A stretch of DNA of 64,000 nt from Symbiodinium natans (GCA_905221605.1 CAJNDS010001225.1:491708-555707), one strand, 5' to 3'. Shown: positions 20,291-33,390, numbered from the stretch's first letter. Program-made: numbers and translations. The notes: a model not told the origin generated them from the letters alone.

Positions 20291-20385
20291 GGGGCCCTAA
20301 TTTTTTCCAACCCTATCCATACTGTTGTAAAACCCTTTTATACCTAAGTTGCCCCTACATTACCCCTAAGGTCCAGGTTCCCTTC
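20291..20385. mobile_element. Family F repeat (copy)
   Basis: TATACCTAAGTTGCCCCTAC and CCCCTAAGGTCCAGGTTCCC recur at 40038-40105. The first part also recurs at 22310-22335, where a CCCTAAA array sits inside. Confidence 0.4.
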
Positions 20386-20539
20386 GAAGGGCGCCTCCTT
20401 CTAGGCGATCCCTCCTTGCTGGGCTTAGGGTTTAGGGTTTAGGGTTTAGGGTTTAGGGTTTAGGGTTTAGGGTTTAGGGTTTAGGGTTTAGGGTTTAGGG
20501 TTTAGGGTTTAGGGTTTAGGGTTTAGGGTTTAGGGTTTA

Positions 20540-20640
20540 GGGTTCTCCTGAGGCCGATAAACCCGGAGCCCTCTCCCGCTGTTGGCCTCTCGGCACCCAT
20601 GTTTGCCATAAGCTTGTCCTTAGGGGCTGCAAGGATTTAG
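20540..20640 (-). CDS. Exon-like segment, unknown protein (33 codons)
   Basis: The minus frame reads LAAPKDKLMANMGAERPTAG and then GSGFIGLRR, bounded by tracts. Confidence 0.4.
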
Positions 20641-20727
20641 GGTTTAGGGTTTAGGGTTTAGGGTTTAGGGTTTAGGGTTTAGGGTTTAGGGTTTAGGGTT
20701 TAGGGACTAGACCCCAAGAACCCCTCA

Positions 20728-20815
20728 AACCTTTCGGGTCCAGCTAGGGCTTAGGCTGAGCTTGAAGGAAGGTTTGAGCTGCAAAGCTCGCCAAGAAACC
20801 AGAGAACTTAGGGTT
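20728..20815 (-). CDS. Exon-like segment, unknown protein
   Basis: The minus frame reads LVSWRALQLKPSFKLSLSPS and ends WTRKV before TGA. Confidence 0.3.
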
Positions 20816-21149
20816 TAGGGGTTAGCATCATCCGTTTTAGGGTTTTAGGGTTTTAGGGTTTTAGGGTTTTAGGGTTTTAGGGTTTTAGGGTTGTGGGTTT
20901 ATTTAGGGGCAAGCAAAACCCACGCCCTAAACCTTAAGCCCTACACCCTGAGCACACAGCAGTGGGAGGGAAAAAGGCCCTCAACCCTAAACCCTAAACC
21001 CTAGACCCTAGACCCTAAACCCTAAACCCTAAACCCTAAACCCTAAACCCAATCTTCAAAAGGCATCCCGAAACGCTTCAGCCCACATCACCTGACAAGA
21101 CCCTACGTCCCAAAACCACCAGACCCTAAATCCTACACCCTTAACGTTG

Positions 21150-21254
21150 GGGCTTTGGGTTCAGGCCTGGCGGGCCCGTGTGGATTCTCTGCGTTGTCGG
21201 CCCTTTTAGGGCGTCCCCAAGAAAAGGCTTCGCACTTCGTGGTCTGATAGGAAG
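21150..21254 (-). CDS. Exon-like segment, unknown protein (34 codons)
   Basis: The minus frame reads YQTTKCEAFSWGRPKRADNA and then HGPARPEP. Confidence 0.35.
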
Positions 21255-21407
21255 TCAGGGCTTAGGGTTTAGGGTTTAGGGTTTAGTCTTTGGGGTTTGG
21301 GGTTCAAGTTTTAGGGGTTGAGGGCTTAGTCTTTGGGCTTTAGGGTTCTGGGGTTTAGGGTTCAAGCTTTAGGGTTTACAGGGTAACCCCCCCCCCCCAA
21401 CCGACAT

Positions 21408-21500
21408 GGCTAACACTCGGCTGAGGCCGAGCATCTCTGACCCAGTCAGACCAGGGAAGCTGGCCCTGGCAGTTGGCTGGGTTGGTGGTTTAGACAGGGT
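21408..21500 (-). CDS. Exon-like segment, unknown protein
   Basis: The minus frame reads TTNPANCQGQLPWSDWVRDA and then RPQPSVSHVG. Other frames are open as well. Confidence 0.35.
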
Positions 21501-21879
21501 TGTGATTCGAGTTGCCCTAAACCCTAAACCCTGAACCCTAAATCCTGAACCCTAAACCCCAAACCCTAAACCCTAAACCCTAAACCCTAAACCCTAACCC
21601 TAAACCCCAGGATCCCCTTTTTTGCTTTATGGGGTCCATTAGGGAAACCTAACCCCTAACAGAAGGAAGAATGGGACTCCGGTACATTTTGGGGATTAGG
21701 GTTTAGGGTTTAGGGGCTTTCTACTTTGTTAAGTTTCTTCTAACTTATGGCGGACCAAAACGCAAAGGGGGGAAGGTACACGGGGAACCTTACAGAAGCT
21801 CAGGAAGGTTGCATTCCGGACTTGAAGGCCCGAAACCGTAAAACCGAAACCCGAAACCCTACCTACCCCCGCCTACCCC

Positions 21880-21950
21880 CCCGGACAGCGTGCTGAAGAA
21901 CATCAGCCCCTCTTGGCTCTGTGTTCGCGATGGGGGCTGAGGTTGGAAAG
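21880..21950 (-). CDS. Exon-like segment, unknown protein
   Basis: The minus frame reads PTSAPIANTEPRGADVLQHA. Confidence 0.3.
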
Positions 21951-22706
21951 GCTCAGGGTTGGGGTTTAGGGTTTAGGGCTCAGGGTTAGGGCTCAGGGTT
22001 GGGGTTTAGGGTTTAGGGTTTGGGGTTGACTGAGGTTTAGGGTTTAGGGTTTAGGGTTTAGGGTTTAGGGCTTAGGGTTTAGGGTTTAGGGTTTAGGGTT
22101 TAGGGTTTAGGGTTTAGGGTTTAGGGAGCCCAACACTCTGAACCCTGAACCCTGAGCCCTCGGGCTTGAGAGGTGGGCCCGGGTTCAAGAAATCAGGGGT
22201 CTTAGTCTTATGCCCCTGTCTAACCCTTATGTATACCTTATATCGTTCCTATATGCCTAAACCCTAAACCCTAAACCCTAAACCCTAAACCCTAAACCCT
22301 AAACCCTAAACCTATACCTAAGTAGCCCCTAAGTGAATGAAGTTGGTGGAGCTTCTGTCTCCTAAGAGGCACTAAGGCTACCAAGGACTCGCACTTCAGG
22401 GTTATACTTACTGCTCCAACAACTCAGGGATAAAAGGCTAGGGTCTAGGGCTATTTAGGGTTTAGGGTCAGGGTTTAGGGTTTAGGGTTTAGGGTTTAGG
22501 GTTTAGGGTTTAGGGTTTAGGGTTTAGGGTTTAGGGTTTAGGGTTTAGGGTTTAGGGTTTAGGGTTTAGGGTTTAGGGTTTAGGGTTTAGGGTTTAGGGT
22601 TTAGGGTTTAGGGTTTAGGGTTTAGGGTTTAGGGTTTAGGCTTTAGGGTTTGGGGTTTAGGGTTTAGGGTTACAAAATAAGGAAGCTCAACAAGTTCAAG
22701 GTTCAC

Positions 22707-22740
22707 CTATCGTCGGAATAAGATGTGGCCAAAGACCATA
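22707..22740 (-). CDS. Candidate 34-bp micro-exon
   Basis: On the minus strand AACTAAGCCAG precedes, and GTGAACC follows, a 34-nt segment encoding WSLATSYSDD. Both splice signals are canonical. No tract lies inside, and a long TTTAGGG array lies just downstream on the minus strand. Confidence 0.35.
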
Positions 22741-23194
22741 CTGGCTTAGTTGGATCCCTTTGGTTGGGTATAATATGGGCTGCAGAATTTGGGGGCTTTA
22801 GGACTTTAGGGTTTGAGGTAAATACGGTTTTATGGGGATTATAGCGTTTAGGACTCTAATTCGGACTTTGCGGTGTAAGTATGGTTTATAGGGGTGAGGG
22901 TGTTTGGGGTCCAGGGCTGTTCCTTGGGGAGCGGACCTATAAATGGTAGCGACTTAATCGTCAGAAGCGGTGGCGCACACGCAATGCCCTAAACGCGATA
23001 AGCCTATCCTGAACCTCCAAGGTTTTTGGTTCTTTCTCAACCCTGCGAAGCCCCGAACCCTACATCCGATAGAGCTGGTTTAGGGTTTAGGGTTTAGGGT
23101 TTAGGGTTTAGGGTTTAGGGTTTATAAGGGTTTAGGGTTTAGGGTTGTGTTCAGCGGGGCTAAGGGTTTGAGGTTTTGCTTTTCAGCGGAGGGT

Positions 23195-23300
23195 CAACGG
23201 GCTTCGTGTTGAGGGTCTGGGGTTGAGGGATCAGTGCAATGGCTGTGTAGGCCCACTAGTGCCATTAGGGCAAATTGTGTACGACTGCGTGCAACTAGGG
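23195..23300 (-). CDS. Exon-like segment, unknown protein (34 codons)
   Basis: The minus frame reads SRTQFALMALVGLHSHCTDP and then DPQHEAR. Confidence 0.4.
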
Positions 23301-23344
23301 TTTAGGGTTGAGGGTTTAGGATTACCCTAAACTTAAGCTCTATA

Positions 23345-23425
23345 AACCCTAGACCTGATTGTGCGCTCTACGGTTTCGCATTCACAGATTCGCAAGGCCG
23401 CAGATCTACGAGATGTAGGCTCCAA
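23345..23425 (-). CDS. Exon-like segment, unknown protein
   Basis: The minus frame reads PTSRRSAALRICECETVERT. Confidence 0.35.
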
Positions 23426-23514
23426 ACCAAGAGCATTGCCCCCCCCTTATACCCTTATACCTACAGCCTAAAACACATAAACACACCATAAGCCCTGAAC
23501 CTCAGGGGTTCTAC

Positions 23515-23636
23515 CTTAGACCCTTAAGGTTGTACCCTTGGGTTTTGGGGACCCTGTCAAGGATCCCTAAGGGAATTTAAGGGCCAGATTAGGAGTATAT
23601 TAAGGAGAACCTTTAGGGGTGCAACCTTAGGGGTAC
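23515..23636. mobile_element. Small inverted-repeat element, unassigned family
   Basis: CCCTTAAGGTTGTACCC near 23521 pairs with GGGGTGCAACCTTAGGGG near 23617. Further inner pairing is weak. Confidence 0.4.
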
Positions 23637-23945
23637 GAGTCTTCATCCCTTGAGAACCCCAAAACATGGAAACCTTGAAGCCCTAAGCCCCGAAAATCCT
23701 AAACCCACACCAGCTTGGACAAGTCGTTTCATGGTTTGGTAGGGCTTAGGGGTAGGGTAGGCCGGATCTAATCTAGGACGCAACTTTGCGGGCTTAGACG
23801 CGGGGGGAGGGTGGGGGTTCGGGGTTCAAGGTTAGGCTTTGTAGGTGTAGGGGTTACCAGGGCTTTCGGAAATCAGAGCTCTTGGGCTCTCCAGGGCTTT
23901 TGGGTGCGGAGTTGCGGGTCCGAAGCTTTTGCCGCACACGCTTTA

Positions 23946-24085
23946 GTCCCAGACATCCAGCTTGGCGAAGGCATCCGGCATCGCGCCCTCGCGGAAACCC
24001 TGCTCAGATGTGATGCCATCCGGTAGGCACGCACTGTGGCCGGGACATTCGAAGCCGATGACCTCGGCAACAAGTCCGAAAGCTC
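23946..24085 (-). CDS. Exon-like segment, unknown protein (about 45 codons)
   Basis: The minus frame reads VAEVIGFECPGHSACLPDGI and then TSEQGFREGAMPDAFAKLDV before TAA. Codons are strongly GC3-biased. A second minus frame is open for 74 codons but looks less natural. The CPG..AC pattern hints at a Cys-rich extracellular type module, not identified. Confidence 0.45.
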
Positions 24086-24181
24086 AACCCAGAACAAACA
24101 ACACGCCCTTAACCCTAAACCCTAAAGCCGAAACCCTAAACCCTAAACCCTAAAACCTGAACCCTAAACCCTAAACCCTAA

Positions 24182-24272
24182 ACGGAACACGTGGCTTTCT
24201 GAACTTCCATCCTGACCCCCGCTGAGACTCTGCAGCCTTGTGGAGACTTCCCAGAGGTCTGATTGGCATGGT
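24182..24272 (-). CDS. Exon-like segment, unknown protein
   Basis: The minus frame reads CQSDLWEVSTRLQSLSGGQD and then SSESHVF. Confidence 0.4.
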
Positions 24273-24531
24273 TTAGGGAGGGTTAGGGTTTAGGGTTTAG
24301 GGTTTAGGGTTTAGGGTTTAGGGTTTAGGGTTTAGGGTTTAGGGTTTAGGGTTTAGGGTTTAGGGTTTAGGGTTTAGGGTTTAGGGTTTAGGGTTTAGGG
24401 TTTAGGGTTTAGGGTTTAGGGTTTAGGGTTTAGGGTTTAGGGTTTAGGGTTTAGGGTTTAGGGTTTAGGGTTCAGGGTTTCGGGTTTAGGGTTTAAGGAA
24501 CTGAAAACCAAAAAGCCCCCAAGGGCGCTGC

Positions 24532-24628
24532 CTTGGGATGTCACCCCTTATTCTAACAGTCCTTCATAGGGACTATAGTACCCCCTATTCTAGTCCCGAT
24601 TGAGGACTGCTTGGGGGAACATCCCAAG
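24532..24628. mobile_element. Family A inverted-repeat element
   Basis: CTTGGGATGTCACCCCTTAT at the left pairs with GGGGGAACATCCCAAG at the right. The AACAGTCCTTCATAGGGACT core is shared with the 44382 copy. Confidence 0.7.
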
Positions 24629-24724
24629 TCAAACTCGGATAACCCAAACTCAGGCCCTAAACCCTAAACCCTAAACCCTAAACCCTAAACCCTAAACCCT
24701 AAACCCTAAACCCTACAAACCCTA

Positions 24725-24802
24725 TGAACCACTAACCGCTGCCCGAGCGGCTCGCGGCAGTCCTCGCTTGTCCTTCAAGATTCCTGGGTTGGCCCTTTTA
24801 AA
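24725..24802 (-). CDS. Exon-like segment, unknown protein
   Basis: The minus frame reads KRANPGILKDKRGLPRAARA and ends at TAG. Confidence 0.35.
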
Positions 24803-24944
24803 GGGGTTTAGGGTTTAGGGTTTAGGGTTTAGGGTTTAGGGTTTAGGGTTTAGGGTTTAGGGTTAGGGTTTAGGGTTTAGGGTTTAGGGTTTAGGGTTTA
24901 GGGTTTAAACACAAGTCAGGAAAATACACAAAAAAGCCCAAAAG

Positions 24945-25055
24945 CCAACCGAGGTTCGAGGAGCTGTGTCGCTGCGGAAGCGCATCCACTGCAGCACGTC
25001 GCTGTTGACCTGAGCTTCCGAAGGGGCCGAGAGCTTCAGCCCCAAAGTTTTGGTT
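24945..25055 (-). CDS. Exon-like segment, unknown protein (36 codons)
   Basis: The minus frame reads TLGLKLSAPSEAQVNSDVLQ and then WMRFRSDTAPRTSV, with strong third-position GC. It is bounded by tracts. Confidence 0.45.
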
Positions 25056-25929
25056 TAAGGGTTTAGGGTTTAGGGTTTAGGGTTTAGGGTTTAGGGTTTA
25101 GTGGCATGGACCTTTGTGTATTATTTGGCTTCTGCTCTTGGTTGAGCATCAATCTGCATATATTTTTATATGCCCGTTATCGTAGTTGAAGACCAAGGGC
25201 CTTGTAAATCGGGCTTAAAGCATGCACTTTTCGCACTTGCTGCTTTGCCACGCTCAGGATGCCCTCTCAGGAGTCATGCCTGGGCCGCAGCAAGCTACTC
25301 AAGCTAAACGTCAAGGCTAGCCAGCCACCATGTCTATAAATGCAGACGGTAATTAGCACGTCATACACAACAGTTGCAAAGATCCGGGCAGAACTGAGCA
25401 ATGAGGCTGCCAGGCGCAGCCTCAAACACGTTGGATTTTTGAAAGGAAAAAGCGGGCAGAGAGGGGCAAGGTGAGAAAGACGGAGTCTGATGGCTTTCAA
25501 AAAAAACCGTTGTTTTATTCACAAGATCTTGTCACTGCAGCACTGAGCACCAAACTCCGTCACTTTTCTTGCGTCGCTTCTGCTCCTGACAGAGGCGACC
25601 AGTTAGATTTTGTTTTTTTTGCCACGCGCTTTTTGAGTTAAGCTGAGCATGTGGCGCGGCGGTCTGCATGGCTTCGGACCTAACTCATAGTCACGCGATT
25701 ACGTATACTCTTGTATACTCTTTTGCTGCGGCTGTCGAGCTCGGCTCCGAGCTAGAGCAGTCGCGACCTGCTAACTGCCAGAGGTATGTTTGTCGCTGCT
25801 AGTCGTACTGTTTGCCCTTCACTCAGTGACGCACCCATCTAGGCAAGCCAGCATGCTCGCAGCGCTTCGCGGCCTTGGCTGTTTGCGTCCGCTGGCGCGC
25901 TAGCTGGGCTAGATTTTTTACGGTCTTGG

Positions 25930-26228
25930 AAGATCATGCGGTTTGCTAAGTGGTTAGGGCGGCTTAACACATCTAGCGTAAGCTTACTAAGTGGACTTAT
26001 AAGTGAATTATAAACCATTTAAGTCGACATACTGAGTCAGCTAACTCGCGCAAGTCACACAGCTGAATTAACTTTCTCGAAAGTATATGGGACATTATGT
26101 CAGCTGCATGACTTGCGCGAGGTTAGCTGAGTCGACTTACATGGCTGATAAGTCACTTATCAGTCCACGTAGTAGGCTTACGTTAAGTCTGCTAAGCCAC
26201 CTAACCACATAGCAACCCACGCGATCAT
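25930..26228. mobile_element. Long fold-back element (~300 bp), full copy
   Basis: The whole segment is a palindrome. The left arm starts GATCATGCGGTTTGCTAAGT and the right arm ends TAGCAACCCACGCGATCATG. Internal blocks GTGGACTTATAAGTGA, TAAGTCGAC and CAGCTAACTCGCGCAAGTCA also have inverted partners. It codes for no protein. Shorter copies lie at 27578-27710 and 28216-28371. Confidence 0.75.
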
Positions 26229-27577
26229 GCCGGGACGTGCACGCGGCGCTGGAGCGGCGACGCCTTGAGACAATGCCGATGATTGTGTTTGGGCACAGTG
26301 TATTTTTCAATTGCAGCGTGCTCATTTGACATACACTGAGGATCTGACGGCCTTTGCTTGTGGAACTTCAGGCGATGCCTGAAGTCACATAAGTTGTACG
26401 AGGGCGCGCTTTTCTTGAGAGAGAGTAGGCTTCTGAGACCGACGCGGACTCAGTGAAAGAAGAAAGTGGCTCGGCAGGAGCCTAATGCTGATTCTATTTC
26501 GGACTTGCTGGTGGAAGTGTTTCACTACACTGAGGGCTCCACAGGCTGCGCGTTGGGACTTTCAGGATGTACCTGAAGCCGGTGAAAATGCATGTTCGTT
26601 GGAGAGGTGAGCTTCGCGTCAGGCGCTGAGCTCTTTGCTTTCGGAACTTCAGGCGATGCCTGAAGTCAGATAAGTTGTGCGGGGGTGCGTTTTTCTTGGG
26701 AGAGAGTAGGCTTCTGAGACCGACGCGGACTCAGTCAAAGAGGAAAGTGGCTCGGCGGGAGCCTAATGCTGATTCTATTTCGGACTTGCTGGTGGCGGTG
26801 TTTCACTACACTGAGGGCTCCACAGGCTGCGCATTGGGACTTTCAGGATGTACCTGAAGCCGGTGAAAATGCATGTTCGTTGGAGAGGTGAGCTTCGCGT
26901 CAGGCGCTGAGCTCTTTGCTTTCGGAACTTCAGGCGATGCCTGAAGTCAGATAAGTTGTGCGGGGGTGCGTTTTTCTTGGGAGAGAGTAGGCTTCTGAGA
27001 CCGACGCGGACTCAGTCAAAGAGGAAAGTGGCTCGGCGGGAGCCTACTGATTCTATTTCGGACTTGCTGGTGGCGGTGTTTCACTACACTGAGGGCTCCA
27101 CAGGCTGCGCGTTGTAACTTTCAGGATGTACCTGAAGCCGGTGAAAATGCATGTTCGTTGGAGAGGTGAGCTTCGCGTCAGGCGCTGAGCTCTTTGCTTT
27201 CGGAACTTCAGGCGATGCCTGAAGTCAGATAAGTTGTGCGGGGATGCGTTTTTCTTGGGAGAGAGTAGGCTTCTGAGACCGACGCGGACTCAGTCAAAGA
27301 AGAAAGTGGCTCGGCAGGAGCCTAATGCTGATTCTGTTTCGGACTTGCTGGTGGCGATGTTTCGCTACACTGAGGGCTCCACAGGCGGCGCCTTCGGACT
27401 TTCAGGAGGTACCTGAAGCCGGTGAAAATGCATGTTCTTGGGAGAGGTGGGCTTCGCGTCAGGCGCTGAGCTTCCGAAACAGCCACTGAGGCGGCCACCC
27501 ACCACGGCGGTGGGCCAGGTGGTTGGACTGGACCCTTTGCCTGGTTCGCGGAGGCTTAGGCTAGATTTTTTTGCGGT

Positions 27578-27710
27578 CTTGGAAGATCACGCGGTTTGCT
27601 AAGTGGTCAGGGCGGCTTAACACATCTGGCGTAAGCTTACTAAGTGGACTTATAAGTCACTTATCAGTCCACGTAGTAGGCTTACGTTCACAGCAACCCG
27701 CGCGATCATG
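27578..27710. mobile_element. Fold-back element, internally deleted copy
   Basis: It has the outer arms of the 25930-26228 element (GATCACGCGGTTTGCTAAGT to CGCGATCATG). Its centre joins CTTATAAGT directly to CACTTATCAG, lacking about 130 bp of the inner palindrome. Confidence 0.7.
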
Positions 27711-28215
27711 CCAGGACGCACGCGCGGCGCTCCAGCAGCGATGCCTTGAGACAAGGCCGATGATTGTGTTTGGGCACAGTGTATTTTTCAATTGCAGCAT
27801 GCTCATTTGACATACACTGATGAGGATCTCACGGCCTTTGCTTTCGGAACTTCAGACGATGCCTGAAGTCAGAGAAGTTGTGTGGTGGTGCGTTTTTCTT
27901 GAGAGAGTAGGCTTCTGAGACCGAAGCGGACTCATTTAAAGAAGAAAGTGGCTCGGCAGGAGCCTAATGCTGATTCTTTTTCGGACTTGCTGGTGGCGGT
28001 GTTTCGCTACACTGAGGGCTCCACAGGCTGCGCCTTCGTACTTTCAAGAGGTACCTCAAGCCGGTGAAAATGCATGTTCGTCGAAGAGGTGAGCTTCGCG
28101 TCAGGCGCTGAGCTTCGGAAACAGCCACTGAGGCGGCCACCCTCCGTGGCAGTGGGCCAGGCTGGACTGGACACTTTGCCTGGTTCGCGGAGGCTTAGGC
28201 TAGATTTTTTTGCGG

Positions 28216-28371
28216 TCTTGGAAGATCACGCGGTTTGCTAAGTGGTCAGGGTGGCTTAACACATCAGGCGTAAGTTTACTAAGTGGACATATAAGTCACT
28301 TATCAGTCCACGTAGTAGGCTTACGTTACGTCTGCTAAGCCACCTAACCACATAGCAACCCACGCGATCAT
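28216..28371. mobile_element. Fold-back element, second internally deleted copy
   Basis: It has the same outer arms and the same central junction as the 27578 copy but keeps more of the right arm (TCTGCTAAGCCACCTAACCA). Confidence 0.7.
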
Positions 28372-30270
28372 GCCGGGACGTGCACGCGGCGCTGGAGCGG
28401 CGACGCCTTGAGACAAGGCCGATGATTGTGTTTGGGCACAGTGTATTTTTCAATTGCAGCGTGCTCATTCGACATACACTGAGGATCTGACGGCCTTTGC
28501 TTGTGGAACTTCAGGCGATGCCTGAAGTCACATAAGTTGTACGAGGGCGCGCTTTTCTTGAGAGAGAGTAGGCTTCTGAGACCGACGCGGACTCAGTGAA
28601 AGAAGAAAGTGGCTCGGCAGGAGCCTAATGCTGATTCTATTTCGGACTTGCTGGTGGCGATGTTTCGCTACACTGAGGGCTCCACAGGCGGCGCCTTCGG
28701 ACTTCCAGGAGGTACCTGAAGCCGGTGAAAATGCATGTTCTTGGGAGAGGTGGGCTTCGCGTCAGGCGCTGAGCTTCGGAAACAGCCACTGAGGCGGCCA
28801 CCCACCCTGGAGGTGGGCCAGGTTGGACTGGACCCTTTGCCTGGTAAGCGGAGGCTTACCAATATCAAACCTTTTCTTTCGACCGTGCAGGCGGCACAAG
28901 CAAAAGCAGGCGTTGCATCAGCTGCTTAGGCAGCCACTACACAAGTGGGAGGGGCCAACGCCTGGGCAGAAGTCTGACATTCTTGTTGGGCTACGTTTTG
29001 ACGACCACCCTCTGAGAGCTTCACAGCAGTCTTGGTTTCCGGAACTTCAGGACGTACCTAAGGCCGGCAAACTGCATTGTCGCTGGAGAGACAAACGTCA
29101 CGTCAGCCGGCGGTGTTTCACAACCTTTTGAAGCGTCGTGTCAGCTCTTGAGGTGGCCACGCGCCAAGGAGGTGTTGATGACGCCTTTGCAGGGAAACAA
29201 AGCTGCTTTTATATTTACATAAGTTTTCTGTGCAATCAGTCTCTGAGAACTTCACAGGCGTTGTCGAGACTTCGGGCTGTACCTGAAGCAGGCCAAGGTG
29301 CAATCGTTTGTGATGAAGCGTCGTGCTGGACGCTGAGGCGACCACGCGCCAAGGGGGTGTGCGAGCGTGTGCTTCTGGAGAAGCCGAGAGGGGCACCTCT
29401 GGTAACACCTACGACTGTGCCTGCGCATGCGCTTGTTGGCGAAACGGGATAGGGGGAAGGCCCAGGCAGAGCTCTTGGGCCAAGGCCATGGAGGCCACAG
29501 GCATCGGCAGAGGCTTGGCCATCTGCGCGCGTGTTTGTTGGCGAGACGGAGGGGGGAGGGCCCAGGCAAGGGTCGAGGCCCTGGCTACCGGCTTCCGTGG
29601 CAGAGGTCTAGGCTTGACCTCGCGAAGGTCCTAGCGCCTTTCGCTTCCTATGATGAGGATGCTAGTGTTTTCTTGACTCGAATCAGGATTTCAGGCTTAG
29701 GATCCAGCACGTTGGGACAGTAGCTGCGCCTTTCCCTTGAATTCTAAGCTTTCAGATTCCAGGGTTCAAGAGCTTTGGTCTAGTTTTCCTAGCTTCCAAG
29801 TTTCCCAGCACTACAGCGAATTACAGTCAAGTCAGATCTTGAAGTCATACTGTCTCGGACAAGATAATTTACTGCCTTGTGACTGCATGGCTGCTTGGGC
29901 AAGAGTTGTTACTGGAATGGCGTTTGGGAAGAAAGTCGGAGATGTGCTTTGAGCAGCTTCAAGCCTAAGCTCTCCTCTTGCTTGGATGTGGCCAAGTGCC
30001 AGAAAGCAGAAATGCAACGTTTTTCAAGTTTCAAATTCGTTTCCCTGGTTTCTAATTAGTTTCAAATTAGTTTCTAAATACTTTCAAAATCCAGTTACAA
30101 GATAGCCGTTAAGAGGAAACTACATTTTCTACGCGTAATTCCAATAAAACACAAATCTCAGAGGTTCCGGGCTTTCAAAAAGCGGAGCAGAAATTGCAGT
30201 TCCCTCTAAAAGCAGCGATCTTGCAACTGGATTTGAAATTAATTCGAAATTGGTGGGAAACCCTGGCCCC

Positions 30271-30717
30271 TCACACATGGTCCTCACGCACTGGAAGTTG
30301 ACTTTCGTCAGCCGTGACTAGAGACCAGAGTCTGACCAAAGTTTCCGAAAGCCTGCCATGTCTCCAGACTGTTGTTACGCAGGTCATCCCCTCCAAACCC
30401 TGAATCTTAACATTGCTGTCCTTGCAATGCTTCGAAAGAGCATGTGTGTGTGTGAATGACCGAAACCCTGCATCATCCATACGCGCAGGCGACATTGAAA
30501 TTCGAGGGTGTGGAGCTCGATTGCCAACCGTCGCACACGTGTAACGTAGGGGTTCATGCAAGATTTGCCGATCCACAGTCACAATGGCATCGGAAGAACA
30601 ACTGCGCGTATGCATTCTGTCTTGACAGTCATCACATCTCGCTTTCCACCCAATGGACCGCTGAGATTCAAGCACACCAAACACAGATGCTGCGCTTGCT
30701 GCTTGTAAGAAACACAA
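30271..30717 (-). CDS. Open frame of 148 codons, unknown
   Basis: The frame is uninterrupted and includes MDDAGFRSFTHTHALSKHC and WRHGRLSETLVRLWSLVTAD. No homology is recognised and no tract is inside. The listed 5' end is a TTG; the first ATG in frame is downstream. It could be an exon or chance. Confidence 0.3.
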   Translation of the reverse strand: MCFLQAASAASVFGVLESQRSIGWKARCDDCQDRMHTRSCSSDAIVTVDRQILHEPLRYTCATVGNRAPHPRISMSPARMDDAGFRSFTHTHALSKHCKDSNVKIQGLEGMTCVTTVWRHGRLSETLVRLWSLVTADESQLPVREDHV

Positions 30718-30896
30718 CTAGCCGACAGTTCCCTTTCCCCCTAATGAGCCGCTGTCGACAAGGTTGTTGAAAGCATTGTTTTGTTCTTGTTGTCTGTCTG
30801 CATTTTGCAGCTTCTTGCTACACCCCAAGTTTCTGTCGACCCGCCAGGTGTGAAGTCGGCCCCACATTTCGGATTGAGGGTTTTAGGTTTTGGGAT

Positions 30897-31088
<192 letters not shown>

Positions 31089-31119
31089 TGTCTGTTTCTG
31101 TATCCCTCTAGCTTACTCG

Positions 31120-32300
<1,181 letters not shown>

Positions 32301-32844
32301 TATTTTTCTTAAACTTTATCCTACATCCGAAACCTTCAACCCTAGACCGTAAGCCCTAAACCTTAAACCCTAGACCCCAGCCCCCCCTCTCAGGGCTGAT
32401 GAATAGTGGGCCGGAGCCTCCTGATGGGTTCAGGGCCTTCTGGTTTAGGGTTGAGGGTGCAAGGCCTTATTCTTTCTGGAATAGGGGCTCGACTTCTAAG
32501 AGAGCTTGGCTTGGGGGCTGAGTCTTGGAGTCTAGAGAGTCTAGGACACAGAGTAGGAAACCTTAAACTGTGAACCCTGAGACTAAACCCTAAACCCTAC
32601 ACTTCAAATTGGCGCCCGGCCGTCCGGTCGAGAGCATCCGGCGCCTCATTCGTGTTTATTGCTTTTTTTTTCTTCTCTGTGGCTAAGCTAATTTTGATCT
32701 GAGCATCCCGCCCATCCCACGAAGCGACAAGTCGCCTGCAGTTCAGGTACAATTGTTGTGTTCGAACTTGCTTGCACGCTTTCCCGTATCCGCGCCAAGC
32801 TCCTGGCCCCCGTCCAGACCACACGCGGCCCTGCCAGCCCTGGA

Positions 32845-33390
32845 CCTTTGGACCCCTGGACCCCTGGACCCTTGGACCCTTGAGCCTTGGAGCGTGGACG
32901 CTTGGACCCCTGCACCCCTGGACCCCTGGACTCTTGGACCCCTGGACCCTTGGACCCTTGCACGCTGGGACTCTTGGACCCTTGCACGCTAGGACGGACC
33001 CTTGGACCCCGAGACTCTTGGAGCCTTCCCTTGAAATCTTGGACCTTTCACCCTAAACCCTAAACCCTAAACCCTAAACCCTAAACCCTAAACCCTAAAC
33101 CCTAAACCCTTAACCTTGACCCTTGGACCCTTGGACCCTTGGACCCTTGGACCCTTGGACCCTTGGACCCTTGAACCCTCGGACCCTTGCACGCTTGGAC
33201 GCTGCGACCCTTGGCCTCAGACTCTTGGAGCCTTGGAGCGTGGACTCTTGTACCCCTGGACCTCTGGACCCTTGCCCGCTGTGACTCTGGGACCCTTGGA
33301 CCCTGAGACTCTTGGAGCCTTGGAGTGTGGACCCTTGAATCTTGGACCTTTGAGGCCCTTTGGACCCCCTGGGACTCTCGACCCTGCATG
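32845..33390. repeat. CCCTTGGA octamer array flanking a CCCTAAA tract
   Basis: ACCCTTGG/ACCCCTGG octamers fill 32845-33000 and 33117-33180, and decay to about 33390. A pure CCCTAAA block lies between (33049-33112). The period of 8 makes long collagen-like frames on the minus strand (GPRVQGSK), which I treat as repeat artefacts. Confidence 0.85.

Larger units (their letters stand above)
26340..29300. repeat. Tandem ~280-bp repeat block with hairpin motifs
   Basis: Units begin near 26362, 26643, 26924 and 27202 (spacing 278-281), with further copies near 27845 and 28504 and decayed ones near 29039 and 29268. Each unit has ACTTCAGGCGATGCCTGAAG, a 9-bp-stem hairpin, and a second CTTTCAGG...CCTGAAG hairpin. 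A plus-strand frame (GESRLLRPTRTQSK, SDLLVAVFHYTEGSTG) is kept in several units, and one difference between units is a 3-bp deletion. It may therefore be a decayed coding repeat. Confidence 0.75.
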
